Positions 1 to 9,800 of a DNA stretch of 64,000 nt are shown one piece after another. Position 1 is the stretch's first letter; every line of letters starts with the position of its first letter. Position numbers and translations under genes: made by a program. The DNA is from Planctomycetota bacterium (lineage in GTDB: Bacteria > Planctomycetota > Planctomycetia > Pirellulales > Pirellulaceae), in assembly GCA_963204915.1 (NCBI GenBank), contig CAUJHS010000113.1, positions 186,001 through 250,000 on the forward strand. The letters are read 5' to 3'. The notes under the pieces were generated by a model that did no database searches, was not told where the DNA came from, and saw only the letters and a list, made by a program, of their open reading frames with translations.

Positions 1-1
1 T

Positions 2-2020
2 GCGACGCACGGCCGCCTGACGCGCGACCAATTATTTGAGACGTTGCGACGCGAATTACTCGCCCGGAATTATCTCCGTCTGGTCGGAGCCGGCGACGTG
101 ATGACGCCGGATGACGCCTGGAACTATTACAATCGCCTGACTCGCCGGGTCAGTACGTCGATGGTGGCGTTTCGAGCCGAGGACTTCCTCGACGACGCAC
201 CGCAACCGAGTCAGAAGCAGGTCCAAGAGTTTTTCGACAAGCACAAAGACCAGTTTCCGAATCCTGCATCACCCGAGCCGGGCTTCAAACAGCGAGCACA
301 GTTCGAGTTCGCTTATTTCAAGGCCGACTACGACAAATTCATGGAGGAAGAAAAGGCCAAGATTTCGGCCGAAGAAGTTCAAAAGTATTACGACGAGAAC
401 AAAGAAAATTACAAAGTTCCGGAGTTGCCGGGCGGGCCAGGGGACAACACGGAAACGGAAGCTCCCGGCACGAGCGCAGCGCCAACTGATCCGGCAGCAG
501 CTACTCCCGCCGACGCGGCAGCACCCGAAAACCCTGACGCTGCGGTAAACCCTGAACCCGCGCCGAGTGAAGCTCCTGCGCCGAACGAGCCGTCCGATGC
601 CGAAGGAACACCGCCTGCGGAGGCGGCTCCCGCCTCGGAACCTCCTGCTTCCGAAGGGGCAACCGACGAGACTCCCGACGCGGCTCCCGCGGAAACGACA
701 GAAGGCAATGATGCGTCCGACACATCGAATCAGGAAAGTCGTCGACGTGGTTTAAATCGTGCAACGCCGGTGTTTTTTGCTTCGGCCCAAGAAGAAACAA
801 CGTCTGAGGAGCCGGAAACCCCGGCGGCGGAACCAACTGATAATGAACCGGCTTCGAATCAGCCGGCTTCGGAGCAACCCGCTGCGCCACAAGATGACAC
901 GCCGGCGCCGTCGACTGAAACTTCTCCTGAGCCGAGCGCCGAGACTCCTCCGGCGGAACAGCCCGCTTCGGAAGAACCAGCCGCAGAAGATGCCGCACCT
1001 GGGCAACCGGAAGGCACGCAACCCGCCGGCGCACCCAACGCCGAGACGAAGTACCAACCGCTGGAGCAAGTTGAGGACGACATCCGGCGGACATTGGCGT
1101 CGCCGGTTGTGCGGGAACGGATGGACAAGGCCCTCAAAGAAGCCGAGCGAGTCGTTCAGAAGTATGGCCGCTCCTACAAATCGTTCCTGGCTCAAACCGA
1201 ACGGGGCGCCAAAGGTCGCCGTCCGGAACCGCCCAATTTCAAGAACTTGGCTCAAGAGTTGGGCTTAACGTTTGGTCGAACCCCCTTAGTGGACGAGCTT
1301 AGCGTAGGCGAAACAGAGTTGGGCCAGACGTTCACCTTTGGACCCGGCTTTCAACAAATTTCGTTCGCGCAAATCGCCATGCAGAACGAAGAGTTGCCCT
1401 TGTATCAAACGGCGAGAATTTCCTCCGGATTGAGCGAGTTTCTATTCTGGGCCACGCAGGTTAAAGCAAGTGCGACGCCGTCGCTCGACGAGATTCGTGA
1501 CGAAGTGATCCGCGCTTGGCGTATGCAAAAAGCGTTTGATTTGGCGCGAGCGGCGGCCGAAAAAGCAGCCGTTACGATTGGCAAGGGGTCGCTCGAAAAG
1601 CCTCTGCATGAGGCGGCAGGGGTCAAAGAAGCCGAAGTGATTCGTCCTTCCGCGTTTAGCTGGATGTCTACCGGCGCTGTCCCATTCGGCGGCGGTTCGC
1701 CCAGCTTGAGCAGTGTTGAAGGAGTCGAGAACGCGGGACAGGATTTTATGGAGGCGGTGTTCACAACGCCCCCCGGTGGAATAGCCGTGGCGCCTAACCA
1801 ATCGAAGGACGCGGTTTATGTCGTTCGCATCGAAGAGGAATCGCCGGGGGAAGATATCCGCCGTGACCTGTTCTGGCAGTCCGGCGTTCAATTCAATTTC
1901 AACCTCCAGTATGTCGCCCAGTTTGAACAGCAACGCAAGATTTTTGCGTGGCTCGACGAACTGGAAAAGGAATGGCAACTCGATTGGAAGCGTCCGCCGC
2001 GTGAAATGGGCATGATGTAG
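2..2020 (+). CDS. SurA/PpiD-like peptidylprolyl isomerase (5' partial)
   Basis: This is the C-terminal part of a periplasmic foldase of the SurA/PpiD type. The reading frame is open to the left edge, so the true start lies outside the window; the TTG at 44 is only an internal codon. The first ~130 residues are alpha-helical, with the KYYDENK-type helix usual for these proteins. A stretch of roughly 210 residues (about 135-345) then follows that is almost only Pro, Ala, Glu, Thr and Ser, and after it the charged helical segment (VEDDIRRTLASP) and a parvulin-like C-terminal region. The family assignment rests on the architecture and the helical motifs; I could not confirm a parvulin active site. 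The protein ends at TAG 2018-2020 and converges on a hydrolase gene. Confidence 0.65.
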   Translation, partial: ATHGRLTRDQLFETLRRELLARNYLRLVGAGDVMTPDDAWNYYNRLTRRVSTSMVAFRAEDFLDDAPQPSQKQVQEFFDKHKDQFPNPASPEPGFKQRAQFEFAYFKADYDKFMEEEKAKISAEEVQKYYDENKENYKVPELPGGPGDNTETEAPGTSAAPTDPAAATPADAAAPENPDAAVNPEPAPSEAPAPNEPSDAEGTPPAEAAPASEPPASEGATDETPDAAPAETTEGNDASDTSNQESRRRGLNRATPVFFASAQEETTSEEPETPAAEPTDNEPASNQPASEQPAAPQDDTPAPSTETSPEPSAETPPAEQPASEEPAAEDAAPGQPEGTQPAGAPNAETKYQPLEQVEDDIRRTLASPVVRERMDKALKEAERVVQKYGRSYKSFLAQTERGAKGRRPEPPNFKNLAQELGLTFGRTPLVDELSVGETELGQTFTFGPGFQQISFAQIAMQNEELPLYQTARISSGLSEFLFWATQVKASATPSLDEIRDEVIRAWRMQKAFDLARAAAEKAAVTIGKGSLEKPLHEAAGVKEAEVIRPSAFSWMSTGAVPFGGGSPSLSSVEGVENAGQDFMEAVFTTPPGGIAVAPNQSKDAVYVVRIEEESPGEDIRRDLFWQSGVQFNFNLQYVAQFEQQRKIFAWLDELEKEWQLDWKRPPREMGMM

Positions 2021-2068
2021 TCTCTGCGGCGCCAGGCGCGCTGTTGACTATAAACGCGTTCGGTGAGT

Positions 2069-2105
2069 TTTGCCCCGCACGAGTTACGAGAGTTAGCGGG
2101 GCAAA
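2069..2105. terminator. Inverted repeat between convergent genes, possible bidirectional terminator
   Basis: TTTGCCCCGC at 2069-2078 pairs perfectly with GCGGGGCAAA at 2096-2105 across a 17-nt loop. The right arm covers the last codons of the minus-strand hydrolase. The position between two convergent genes fits termination, but the loop is long and there is no proper T tract. Confidence 0.4.
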
Positions 2106-2956
2106 CGGTCCAAAAAGCGGTCGACCGCTTGATACCAGGCGACCGCGGGCGGGTCGTTATGCTCATGGCCCTTTAAGGCGAGAAACTCTTTCTCGCCTTG
2201 GTATTCGTCATACAATCGCCGCGCTAAGGGAAAGGGAATCACGGTGTCGGCGGTTCCGTGGCTTTGCAGTAACGGTCCGTGGTATTGGTTGATACGCGCC
2301 AGCGAGTTGAGCCTCGTGCGCATCAAATACCGGACAGGCGCCCAGGAAAAATGGACGGCGGCCACATCGGGAAGCGAAGAAAAGGTCCGTTCGAGAATTA
2401 GCCCGCGGGCCCCGCGCTGAGCAGCGAGTTCGACCGCGACGCCGCCGCCAAGCGACCGCCCCCAGATGACAATGTCGCTCGTTTCAATTCCTGCCCGTTC
2501 CGCGAGCCAATTTTGCGCCGCAAGTCCATCGGCAATGACTCCCGGTTCACGCGGCTTCCCCTCGCTGCGTCCGTACCCTCGGTAGTCGAATGCAAACACC
2601 GCAACGTTCAACTCATCGCGCATCACTTTGAGGTCGGGCGCCAGGAAGGCGACATTCTCGCCATTTCCATGACAGAACAGCACGTGCGCCCGCGGTTGGG
2701 GCGGCGATACGTACCAACCGTGCAGTTTGACGCCGTCCGCCGCTTGGAAAAACACATCTTCGTGATTTAACCCCTGCGGGGACCAATCGCCCAGGGGGTA
2801 GCGCGGCGCCGGAAAGATCAAGGCTTCTTCGAAGAACATGAGCATTCCCAAGACGACGAGGTAAGCCACAACGGCGATGACGAAAAGTCGCCCCACGCCC
2901 CGCCGCCATCGGCCAGCCCAGGTCCGAGCTCTTGCGGCGGAACGACTGCCCTCCAT
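2093..2956 (-). CDS. Membrane-anchored alpha/beta hydrolase (BEM46-like)
   Basis: Predicted alpha/beta hydrolase of about 287 residues with a single N-terminal membrane segment (VGRLFVIAVVAYLVVLGMLM), so the catalytic domain probably sits outside the cytoplasmic membrane. Visible motifs are the oxyanion loop region FCHGNGENV, the strand FDYRGYGRSEG, the nucleophile elbow GRSLGGG (Ser), the acid-loop region HGTADTVIP and the catalytic His in KGHEHND. The order matches the BEM46/ABHD13-type hydrolases. The frame could open at 3001, but that start lies inside a terminator-like hairpin (2988-3014), so the ATG at 2956 is preferred. The substrate cannot be told from the sequence. Confidence 0.8.
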   Translation of the reverse strand: MEGSRSAARARTWAGRWRRGVGRLFVIAVVAYLVVLGMLMFFEEALIFPAPRYPLGDWSPQGLNHEDVFFQAADGVKLHGWYVSPPQPRAHVLFCHGNGENVAFLAPDLKVMRDELNVAVFAFDYRGYGRSEGKPREPGVIADGLAAQNWLAERAGIETSDIVIWGRSLGGGVAVELAAQRGARGLILERTFSSLPDVAAVHFSWAPVRYLMRTRLNSLARINQYHGPLLQSHGTADTVIPFPLARRLYDEYQGEKEFLALKGHEHNDPPAVAWYQAVDRFLDRLPR

Positions 2957-2976
2957 GTGACGCCCAAGGTAATAGG

Positions 2977-3014
2977 AAAAAAATAATCCCGTGACTCGCA
3001 AGGCGAGCCACGGG
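2977..3014 (-). terminator. Rho-independent terminator (minus strand)
   Basis: CCCGTG (2988-2993) plus CTCGC (2995-2999) pair with GCGAG (3003-3007) and CACGGG (3009-3014), with a 3-nt loop and one A/C mismatch. Read on the minus strand, the hairpin is followed by ATTATTTTTTT (seven A on the plus strand, 2977-2983). It lies just downstream of the DUF1571 gene and should end that transcript. Confidence 0.75.
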
Positions 3015-3066
3015 ATATTGTTCCCCGCACGGAGACTTCAGGCAATGCAGCAGAAGCTGCCTGCGC

Positions 3067-3969
3067 CTAGAACGCGTAATTCGGGTTCTTGACGTCAAAA
3101 TCATTGTCGGTCAGACCGACGTTCACCTTCAAATCAATGTAGGTGTATTCTTCGAGCAGTTCGGGCTTGCCATCGACAGAACGCGGCCAATCGTAAGCCT
3201 CATAACGAATCGGCAACTTCAATTCATCATCGATGTAAATGCGCGCGACATAAAAATCCGTGTCGGGTTTCTTATCGGCGTGCATCAACTGTATGCAGGT
3301 GCAAACGCGGCCGTTTACTTTGGCGTTCGGGTAAAACTTCACATCCACATCGGGATACTTACGGAGCGTTTCGCCCTTTTCGATCAATTTCAAAACGAGG
3401 TTCTCAACACCGATGTCCGTCAAAGGATATCGTTGGCCACGCATCGCGAAGGGACCGTTGGGCAACAACCAAACCGTAGGAAGCCATTTGCCTTTAACCC
3501 CACCCTCGTGGGCGCACAACTTCCCTTCGTTTTGTCCAGCAACGTAAATCACCTCGCGGCCCTTGATTTCGGCCGGTTTGACGAAGTTGAGGTACACGCT
3601 AAAGGGGGTGACCTGCCGACCATTGACTTCTTTGCCGTTACGGATCTTGGCGAACATGTACTCATAATCCATGAGTTGGTCGCCCACACGTTCGCGTTTG
3701 GCAATGGTGCAGGTATAGTCCCGCACATCGTTACGAATGCGCTCGAGTCCCTCTCGAGCCATGTTCAATGCAGGATCGAGGGGATGGCTAGGTTCGCCGC
3801 CCTTAACGGGTTGCGAAGTCGCCTTCGTGACGCGGTACACCGGCTCTTGCAAACGTTCTTGGCCCGTTTGCTGCGCGCCACACGCCGCAGCCACCAACGC
3901 CAAAACGGCGAGAGAGCCGGCCGCCTGGCAACACGCTTTCAAGTGATCGATCGACACAAGATGTTTCAT
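3067..3969 (-). CDS. DUF1571 domain-containing secreted protein
   Basis: Exported protein of about 300 residues and a DUF1571 member, a family common in Planctomycetes and of unknown biochemical role. The N-terminus has a signal peptide (LAVLALVAAAC) with a Cys that might serve as a lipobox. The conserved body includes the YTCTIAKRERVG, PFSVYLNFVKP and GREVIYVAGQNEGKL segments and a C-terminal EEYTYIDLKVNVGLTDNDFD. The ATG at 3969 is chosen because AGGGGAAG lies a few bases upstream; an upstream in-frame start at 4095 would add residues without signal-peptide character. The downstream hairpin ends the unit, so the gene is probably monocistronic. Confidence 0.75.
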   Translation of the reverse strand: MKHLVSIDHLKACCQAAGSLAVLALVAAACGAQQTGQERLQEPVYRVTKATSQPVKGGEPSHPLDPALNMAREGLERIRNDVRDYTCTIAKRERVGDQLMDYEYMFAKIRNGKEVNGRQVTPFSVYLNFVKPAEIKGREVIYVAGQNEGKLCAHEGGVKGKWLPTVWLLPNGPFAMRGQRYPLTDIGVENLVLKLIEKGETLRKYPDVDVKFYPNAKVNGRVCTCIQLMHADKKPDTDFYVARIYIDDELKLPIRYEAYDWPRSVDGKPELLEEYTYIDLKVNVGLTDNDFDVKNPNYAF

Positions 3970-4534
3970 AGTCTTCCCCTGGTGAGTTTGGGAGGAGTCG
4001 TTCCCGCAAGGGAGCGGCAACGCAGGTTGCTCCGGAGGGTCCTTGAAACCCCGAAACACCCTCTCCCCCAAATATTCCCCGCACTGCTCCCGCAAATTGC
4101 AAACGGCGCGCCCGACCGTCGCTTTGGAGAGTTACCGGGCTCATTGGCCGAATGGACGGCGTTCATTCCCTGCAACGGAGCTTCAATGTACGCTTCAACT
4201 TCCGCTCATTTGCTCGAAGTCGGGAACACCGGCTTTCCTAAATTTTTTATCGCCCAAACGTCGCAGTAATTATTACAAACGCAAGATTGCCTAGCACCGT
4301 TTAGCCGACCCTCGAATCCGGAGTTGCGCAATTAACAAAACACCGGTATTCTACGCAGTTGGCGCGAAGCGATCGAGAGCGCATTTCGAAGCCCCCGGCA
4401 AAACAACGAACGACATTCCTGATTTCTACGTGCGGCGCGACTTCGCAAATAACTCCGCTGTAAGACACAGGGTAAGCCGCGTAGAGCATCGAGTTGTTGC
4501 CGCATCGCATTCAGCAACCGGCGCCACCAAAGCA
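3970..4534. other. Gene-poor interval
   Basis: This stretch between two minus-strand genes holds the leader of the DUF1571 gene. Open frames here lack family resemblance and ribosome-binding sites. I see no RNA gene or repeat. Confidence 0.5.
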
Positions 4535-5131
4535 TTACGGCGTTGAAATCGAATCCTGTGGTGGAATGCGAAGCCACCGCCCGATGGGTAAGATGTCCGG
4601 GTCGTGCAGTACGTCTCGATTGACGCCGTAAACCTCGTTCGCGCGGCTCGGGTCGCCCAGGTATCGCTGGGCGATTTTCGCGAGCGTATCTCCATCGCGA
4701 ATTCGATGACGGCGCCATCCCTCGAGAATCGGACGGGCAGGCGTTGGAGGTCGTTCGGCAACGTCGTTGCTCGCGGCTGGCGGGACGCGTTGTTCAGCCA
4801 AATACGGTGAGATTGCCGTTTGGACGCTTTCGGTTGTCGAGGGTGGCGCCGCAACTTCCGCGGCGATGTCTGGTGTCGGCGGAGTAGGAGGTTTCGACGC
4901 ACGTTCCGTACTGACGGCAACTTCGCTGGTTTCCGCCGTTGCCGCTTGAGCGGCAGGAGCGCGTTCAGGCCCGGTCAAGGTGGAATGAGACGTTGCTTGC
5001 CGCCAAAGAAGCTCGGAATCGGGTTGTGTTGCGGGCGATTCTTTTTCCAAAGGACGACGAAACGGCAAAGACGCGCAGACCCCGACCAACAAGATGGCAA
5101 TTGCTGCTGCTTTGCTCTTATTTCGAGCCAT
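4535..5131 (-). CDS. LysM domain protein, N-terminally anchored
   Basis: Protein of 198 residues with an N-terminal hydrophobic segment after a basic start (MARNKSKAAAIAILLVGVCASL). A long Ala/Pro/Thr/Glu-rich linker follows, and a single C-terminal LysM module at about 140-190 (HRIRDGDTLAKIAQRYLGD, then the NRDVLHDPDILPIGRWLRIP end typical of LysM). LysM binds peptidoglycan or chitin-like glycans, so the protein probably attaches to the cell wall in the periplasm. The linker would span membrane to wall. No enzyme domain is present. The start is an ATG. Confidence 0.75.
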   Translation of the reverse strand: MARNKSKAAAIAILLVGVCASLPFRRPLEKESPATQPDSELLWRQATSHSTLTGPERAPAAQAATAETSEVAVSTERASKPPTPPTPDIAAEVAAPPSTTESVQTAISPYLAEQRVPPAASNDVAERPPTPARPILEGWRRHRIRDGDTLAKIAQRYLGDPSRANEVYGVNRDVLHDPDILPIGRWLRIPPQDSISTP

Positions 5132-5343
5132 GTCCGCCTCATACCTGATGCGCCCACCGGTTCACATCTCTCATCGTCGCTCAACCGACGGCAATTTTAG
5201 CGAAGTCCAAAAACGCGGATTATGCAGAGAGGCGAAACGACGCATGATCGCCATTTTGGCCGCGGGTGCGGGGACACAGGCATGACACGTTGCGCCAGAG
5301 GCCTGCGCGGAGGTACGTCGGATTAACACCGGTGCCGCATGCG

Positions 5344-5538
5344 TTATCCATAGCGGCGCCATGCCAAAATGCCCGTTGCGACAATAACCGCCAACGCGGT
5401 CAGAAAGCCTGCCGCACCGAGTCTGGCCAGCCAAACGATTTGGAAACTTCCGCCTAACAGTGAGCCGAGCGCGCACACAACTCCGCCCGCTACCGCCAGA
5501 ATTTGCATACGACGCAACTGGGCTTCGTTTCGGGGCAT
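5344..5538 (-). CDS. Small two-TM membrane protein
   Basis: Short membrane protein of about 64 residues beginning MPRNEAQLRRM, with two hydrophobic segments (ILAVAGGVVCALGSLLGG and LGAAGFLTALAVIVATGIL). It starts only 14 bp after the stop of the zinc-ribbon gene, so the two are probably co-transcribed and may act together. An earlier in-frame start would overlap the upstream gene and adds basic, non-hydrophobic residues, so the ATG at 5538 is preferred. I do not recognise the family. Confidence 0.5.
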   Translation of the reverse strand: MPRNEAQLRRMQILAVAGGVVCALGSLLGGSFQIVWLARLGAAGFLTALAVIVATGILAWRRYG

Positions 5539-5552
5539 AGGTTGGAAGCGTT

Positions 5553-6143
5553 CTAGTTCGAAGCGTCGATGGCAATCAAGACAATCAGACCGAGCACCAC
5601 AAGCACGGCTGCGATGATGGCGTAATTGAGCCACATCTTGCCCGCCTTCCGCTCGCGACGCTCAAGCTCTTGTTCGCGGCGGCGCTTGTACTCCACACTA
5701 TCTTTCTCACGCAAACGAAATTGCACCTGACAGTGGGGGCAAAGCACATCCTGTCCTAGCATGTCGCGGGGAGTTTCCAACTCATGCCCGTTGGGGCACG
5801 GTATGTGTAGGATTTCCGGTTCTGCAGTTTGCGCCGGCGTCGATTGGGGCTGAGATTGCGGCGTTGGTGTAGACCCCACTCCTGTAAACGAGATAGGAGC
5901 TTCCAAACCCGGTTGAACGCCGGGAGGGGTAAAATGGGGCGACGCTCCGGGCTGATGCGTCGAGGCGGGGTAAGTCGCACCACCAAATGTTGGCGCGCCA
6001 AAAACAGGAGGAGTGTATTGCGGTGCTGGCGGGGAAGGAATGAGAAAGGTCATCCCGCAATGCGGGCATTGGCAGGGCTGCCCTGCGAACGACTCGTCGG
6101 TTTCAAGTGCGTGACCTTGCGGGCAGCGGAACTGAAACGCCAT
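5553..6143 (-). CDS. Double zinc-ribbon protein with C-terminal membrane anchor
   Basis: Protein of about 196 residues. Two CPxGH...CPHC zinc ribbons are visible: one at the N-terminus (RCPQGHALETD ... CQCPHCGMTF) and one near residue 125 (PCPNGHELETP ... LCPHCQVQFRL). A Pro/Gln/Thr-rich linker separates them. The protein ends with a charged helix and a transmembrane segment (IIAAVLVVLGLIVLIAI), which gives a tail-anchored topology. Ribbons of this kind are common in planctomycete membrane proteins; no ligand is known to me. The ATG at 6143 fits the first ribbon. It is followed at once by a small two-TM gene. Confidence 0.7.
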   Translation of the reverse strand: MAFQFRCPQGHALETDESFAGQPCQCPHCGMTFLIPSPPAPQYTPPVFGAPTFGGATYPASTHQPGASPHFTPPGVQPGLEAPISFTGVGSTPTPQSQPQSTPAQTAEPEILHIPCPNGHELETPRDMLGQDVLCPHCQVQFRLREKDSVEYKRRREQELERRERKAGKMWLNYAIIAAVLVVLGLIVLIAIDASN

Positions 6144-6288
6144 GCATGAACCTCGCCTTCTCCGCACGATGGACGTTGCCGCCGCCCAACGAAACTAATC
6201 GGCAGGCGACGTTCCTTCCATCATAACCCGAGGCGATGCAAAAGGGGCGGCGCCACATCGGCACGACGCAGCCGCAACGGCGAACGCA

Positions 6289-6576
6289 TCATCCCGGCCT
6301 GCGCATAGCAAAGCTCTGCAGCACCATCACGGCGCCGGACGAGAGCAGAATCCAGCCGATGAATTTGGGAGGCTGGACCGCGTGAAGCTGCATCGACTGC
6401 ATGGGCGCAAACTGCTGCATGAACGCCACGGTTTGCGCGCCAGGCGATGACGCTTGACCTCGCACGACCTGCGAGACCTGCGCGTTCAGCACAAACGTAT
6501 CGACCATGCGAAACTGCAAACCGAGAAACAGCAGCAGCAGGCCAATCAGAAAGTAATGGTTGCGGTTAAGTTTCAT
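6289..6576 (-). CDS. Small membrane protein, two TM
   Basis: Protein of 95 residues with an N-terminal TM helix (HYFLIGLLLLFLGLQFRMV) and a C-terminal one (FIGWILLSSGAVMVLQSF) around a Gln/Met-rich exported loop of ~45 residues. The ATG at 6576 is preceded by AAGGGCG. I do not recognise a family. Its 5' end faces the plus-strand acyltransferase gene, so the two are divergently transcribed and share a ~260-bp upstream region. Confidence 0.6.
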   Translation of the reverse strand: MKLNRNHYFLIGLLLLFLGLQFRMVDTFVLNAQVSQVVRGQASSPGAQTVAFMQQFAPMQSMQLHAVQPPKFIGWILLSSGAVMVLQSFAMRRPG

Positions 6577-6837
6577 GGCGCCCTTGCTGGACTGTGCGGC
6601 GCGACCGCCTCGGCGGCCGCGACGGCGACGCGAGAACGAGGCTGCGATTGACTCATCGGATGGCGAGCGGCCTCAGGTCCAATCGTGCGGCGCCAAGACG
6701 GGTTGCAGCGATGGAAGGCGATTTTTCGGATTGTTTGGGAATATCGCATAATTCCCGTTGACGGAATGCAAGGTTCCCCGGTCAAATGGCTCCCACGTAC
6801 ACCCCGTCCGTGGCTCTCGCGTCGCTCAAATAAATCC

Positions 6838-9800
6838 ATGTCCCATGCGTCATCGTCCGACGAACTTGTTGAACCTTCTCAAATCATGCTCGGGGGCGAT
6901 CGTTCGTTGTTGTCGGTCAGTTTTATCGGACTGCTGTTCACGCAACTTCTGACGGCGACGAACGACAATATCTTTCGTTGGCTTGTCATTGGCGTGGGAA
7001 AGGACTATTTCCCTGACGATGTAGCCATGGTGCTCGCCATCGGCACGGCGTGTTTTGTGGCGCCCTACCTGGTGCTTGCGGCGCCGGCCGGCTATCTGGC
7101 GGACCGATACAGCAAACGCACCGTCATCGTGGTGTGCAAAGTCGCCGAAATTCTAATCATGGCCGCGGGCGTAGCAGCGATCATGTTCGGACAAATTTAT
7201 GTGCTATTCGCCGTCGTGGCGCTCACCGGGGCGCAAAGTGCGTTGTTCTCTCCCGCAAAACTTGGTTCGATACCCGAGCAACTTCACGCAGAAAAAATCT
7301 CGGAGGCGAACGGCCTGTTCGGATTGACAACCGTCATCTCGACGGTCATCGGCATGGGGTTGGGAAATTGGTTGAGCGACGCCACGGGACAGTACGGACA
7401 AGATCGGCCTTGGCTATCCGCCGTCGTCGTCGTCGGTATCGCCGTGGTGGGAACGGCCTTCAGTTTGCTGATTCGTTCTTTGCCCGCAGCGAATCCTGCG
7501 CGGCATTTTCCGTGGAACGCGGCAACGCAAACATGGCGCGACTTGCGCACCTTAACTTCGCACCGGCCGATGTTGCGAGTGGCCTTGGGGATTTTGTTTT
7601 TTTGGTCCGTAGGAGCGATTGCGCAACTCAACATCGATCAACTTGCCGCCGAAGCGGGCGCTATTAACGAAGCCGCCAAAAACCCCTTGCTGTTCTCCTT
7701 GGTGGTTGGGGTAGGCGTCGGTAGCGTGCTGGCTGGCGTGTGGTCGGCCGGTCGCGTCGAACTGGGCATCTTGCCGCTCGGTGCGGGAGGGATTGCACTT
7801 GCAGGCATGTTGTTGTTCACCACGCCACCGTCAATCTTTGAGGCGTCGGGAAGTTTGACCGCGGGCTTAATCTGGACCTGCGTGCTGCTGCTTTTCTTGG
7901 GCACAAGCGCCGGATTGTTTAGCGTGCCCTTGGAAGCGTATATGCAGCATCGTAGCCCGCGCGATCAACGCGGTTCAATCCTTGCCGCCAACAATTTTCT
8001 GACGTTCCTGGGAGTTCTTATTTCGTCGGGGATTTTTTACGTGTTGCGAGTTCCCGTGAACGGCGAACCCCTGCTCAACGCCAGGCAAATCTTTTTGTTG
8101 TTCGGCGTTTTGACCGTGCCGGTGTGCGTTTACATCGTTTGGTTGATTCCGCAAGCGGCAATACGCTTCAGCGTGTGGCTGGTGAGCAAGTTGTTCTATC
8201 GAATTCGCATTTACGGGCGTGAGAACCTGCCGAGCGAGGGCGGCGCGTTGCTCGTACCAAACCACATCTCGTGGATGGACGGCGTTTTGCTAATGCTCAC
8301 AAGCTCACGACCATTGCGTATGGTGGTTTGGAGCGGGAACTTTGAAAACCGTTTCTTGCAACGGCTCGCTAAGCTTTACGGCGTGATCTCGATCTCGGCG
8401 CGACCCAAGGAAATTGCCGCCGCGTTGAAGACGGCGCGCGAAGCATTGCACAACGGCGAACTGGTTTGCGTGTTCCCCGAGGGCGGCATCTCACGCACAG
8501 GGCAGGTTCAAGCGTTCAAACCGGGAATCTTGAAGATTCTTAAAGGCACCGACGTGCCCGTCATCCCGGTCTACCTGGACGAGTTATGGGGGAGTATCTT
8601 CAGTTTTCAGGGCGGCAAATTCTTTCGCAAGTTGCCGCAGCGTTGGCCGTATCCCGTATCGATTTTTTTTGGACCGCCGATCGCCCGGCGCGACGATCTG
8701 CATCATATCCGTCAAGCCGTTTTGGAATTAGGAACACAAGCCGTGCAACAACGGAAACAACAATTTACCCCGCCGCCGGTCAGCTTTATTCGGCAATGCA
8801 AGCGACGCAAGTTCACTCCCAAAATGCGCGACACGATGGGTGGTGAACTCAAAGGTGGTGAACTGTTACTGCGTTCGCTGATTTTGCGCCGGTTGCTGCG
8901 CCGTCATGTACTTCAGCCGAGCGAGCAATACGTCGGATTGTTGTTGCCTCCCTCGGCGGGCGGCGTCATCGCGAATATGGCGATCACGCTCGATCGGCGC
9001 GTGGCGGTCAATTTGAACTACTCCAATAGTTCGGAAGTGATCAACGGGTGTATCGAGGACGCAGGGTTGAAGCACGTGCTCACCAGCCGTCAGTTCATGA
9101 GCAAGATGAACTTTCAGATCGACGCGGAACTGATCTATCTGGAAGACTTCAAAACAAAAGTCACGAAAGCGGATAAGGTCGCTGGCGCCGTGGGGGCGTA
9201 CGCGACGCCTGCGAGCGTGTTGGCGCGACAGTTGGGACTGCATCGCATCGACACCGATGACGTGTTAACCGTGATTTTTACTTCCGGCTCTACGGGACGT
9301 CCCAAGGGAGTCATGCTCACGCATGCGAACGTGGCGTCGAATGTCCAAGCAATCGACCAAGTGATCCATCTCACGCCGGATGATGTGTTGCTTTGCGTAC
9401 TTCCTTTTTTCCACTCGCTGGGCTACACCGTGACGCTCTGGGGCGTCATGACGCTCAACATTCAAGGGGCGTACCACTACACGCCGCTTGACGCCAAGCG
9501 GATCGGAAAACTGGGACGTGAGAGCAAAGCCACAGTGCTGTTGGCCACTCCTACATTTCTGCGCAGTTACATGCGGCGTTGCGATAAAGAAGACTTTGCC
9601 ACGCTCGACGTTGTCGTAGCGGGAGCGGAGAAGCTGCCCAAGGATCTATGTGACGCCTTTGAAGAGAAGTTCGGTGTGCGGCCCGTGGAGGGCTACGGCT
9701 GCACGGAGCTTTCACCATTAGTGTCGGTCAACATTCCTCCCAGCCGCACGTTTGACAATTTCCAAGTCACGTTAAAAGAAGGTACGGTTGGTCGCCCAGT

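Noticed and set aside
409..1268. Several long overlapping frames on both strands
   Set aside because: They arise from the low-complexity Pro/Ala/Glu codon pattern of the foldase gene and read as Arg/Pro- or Ser/Gly-rich shadows.
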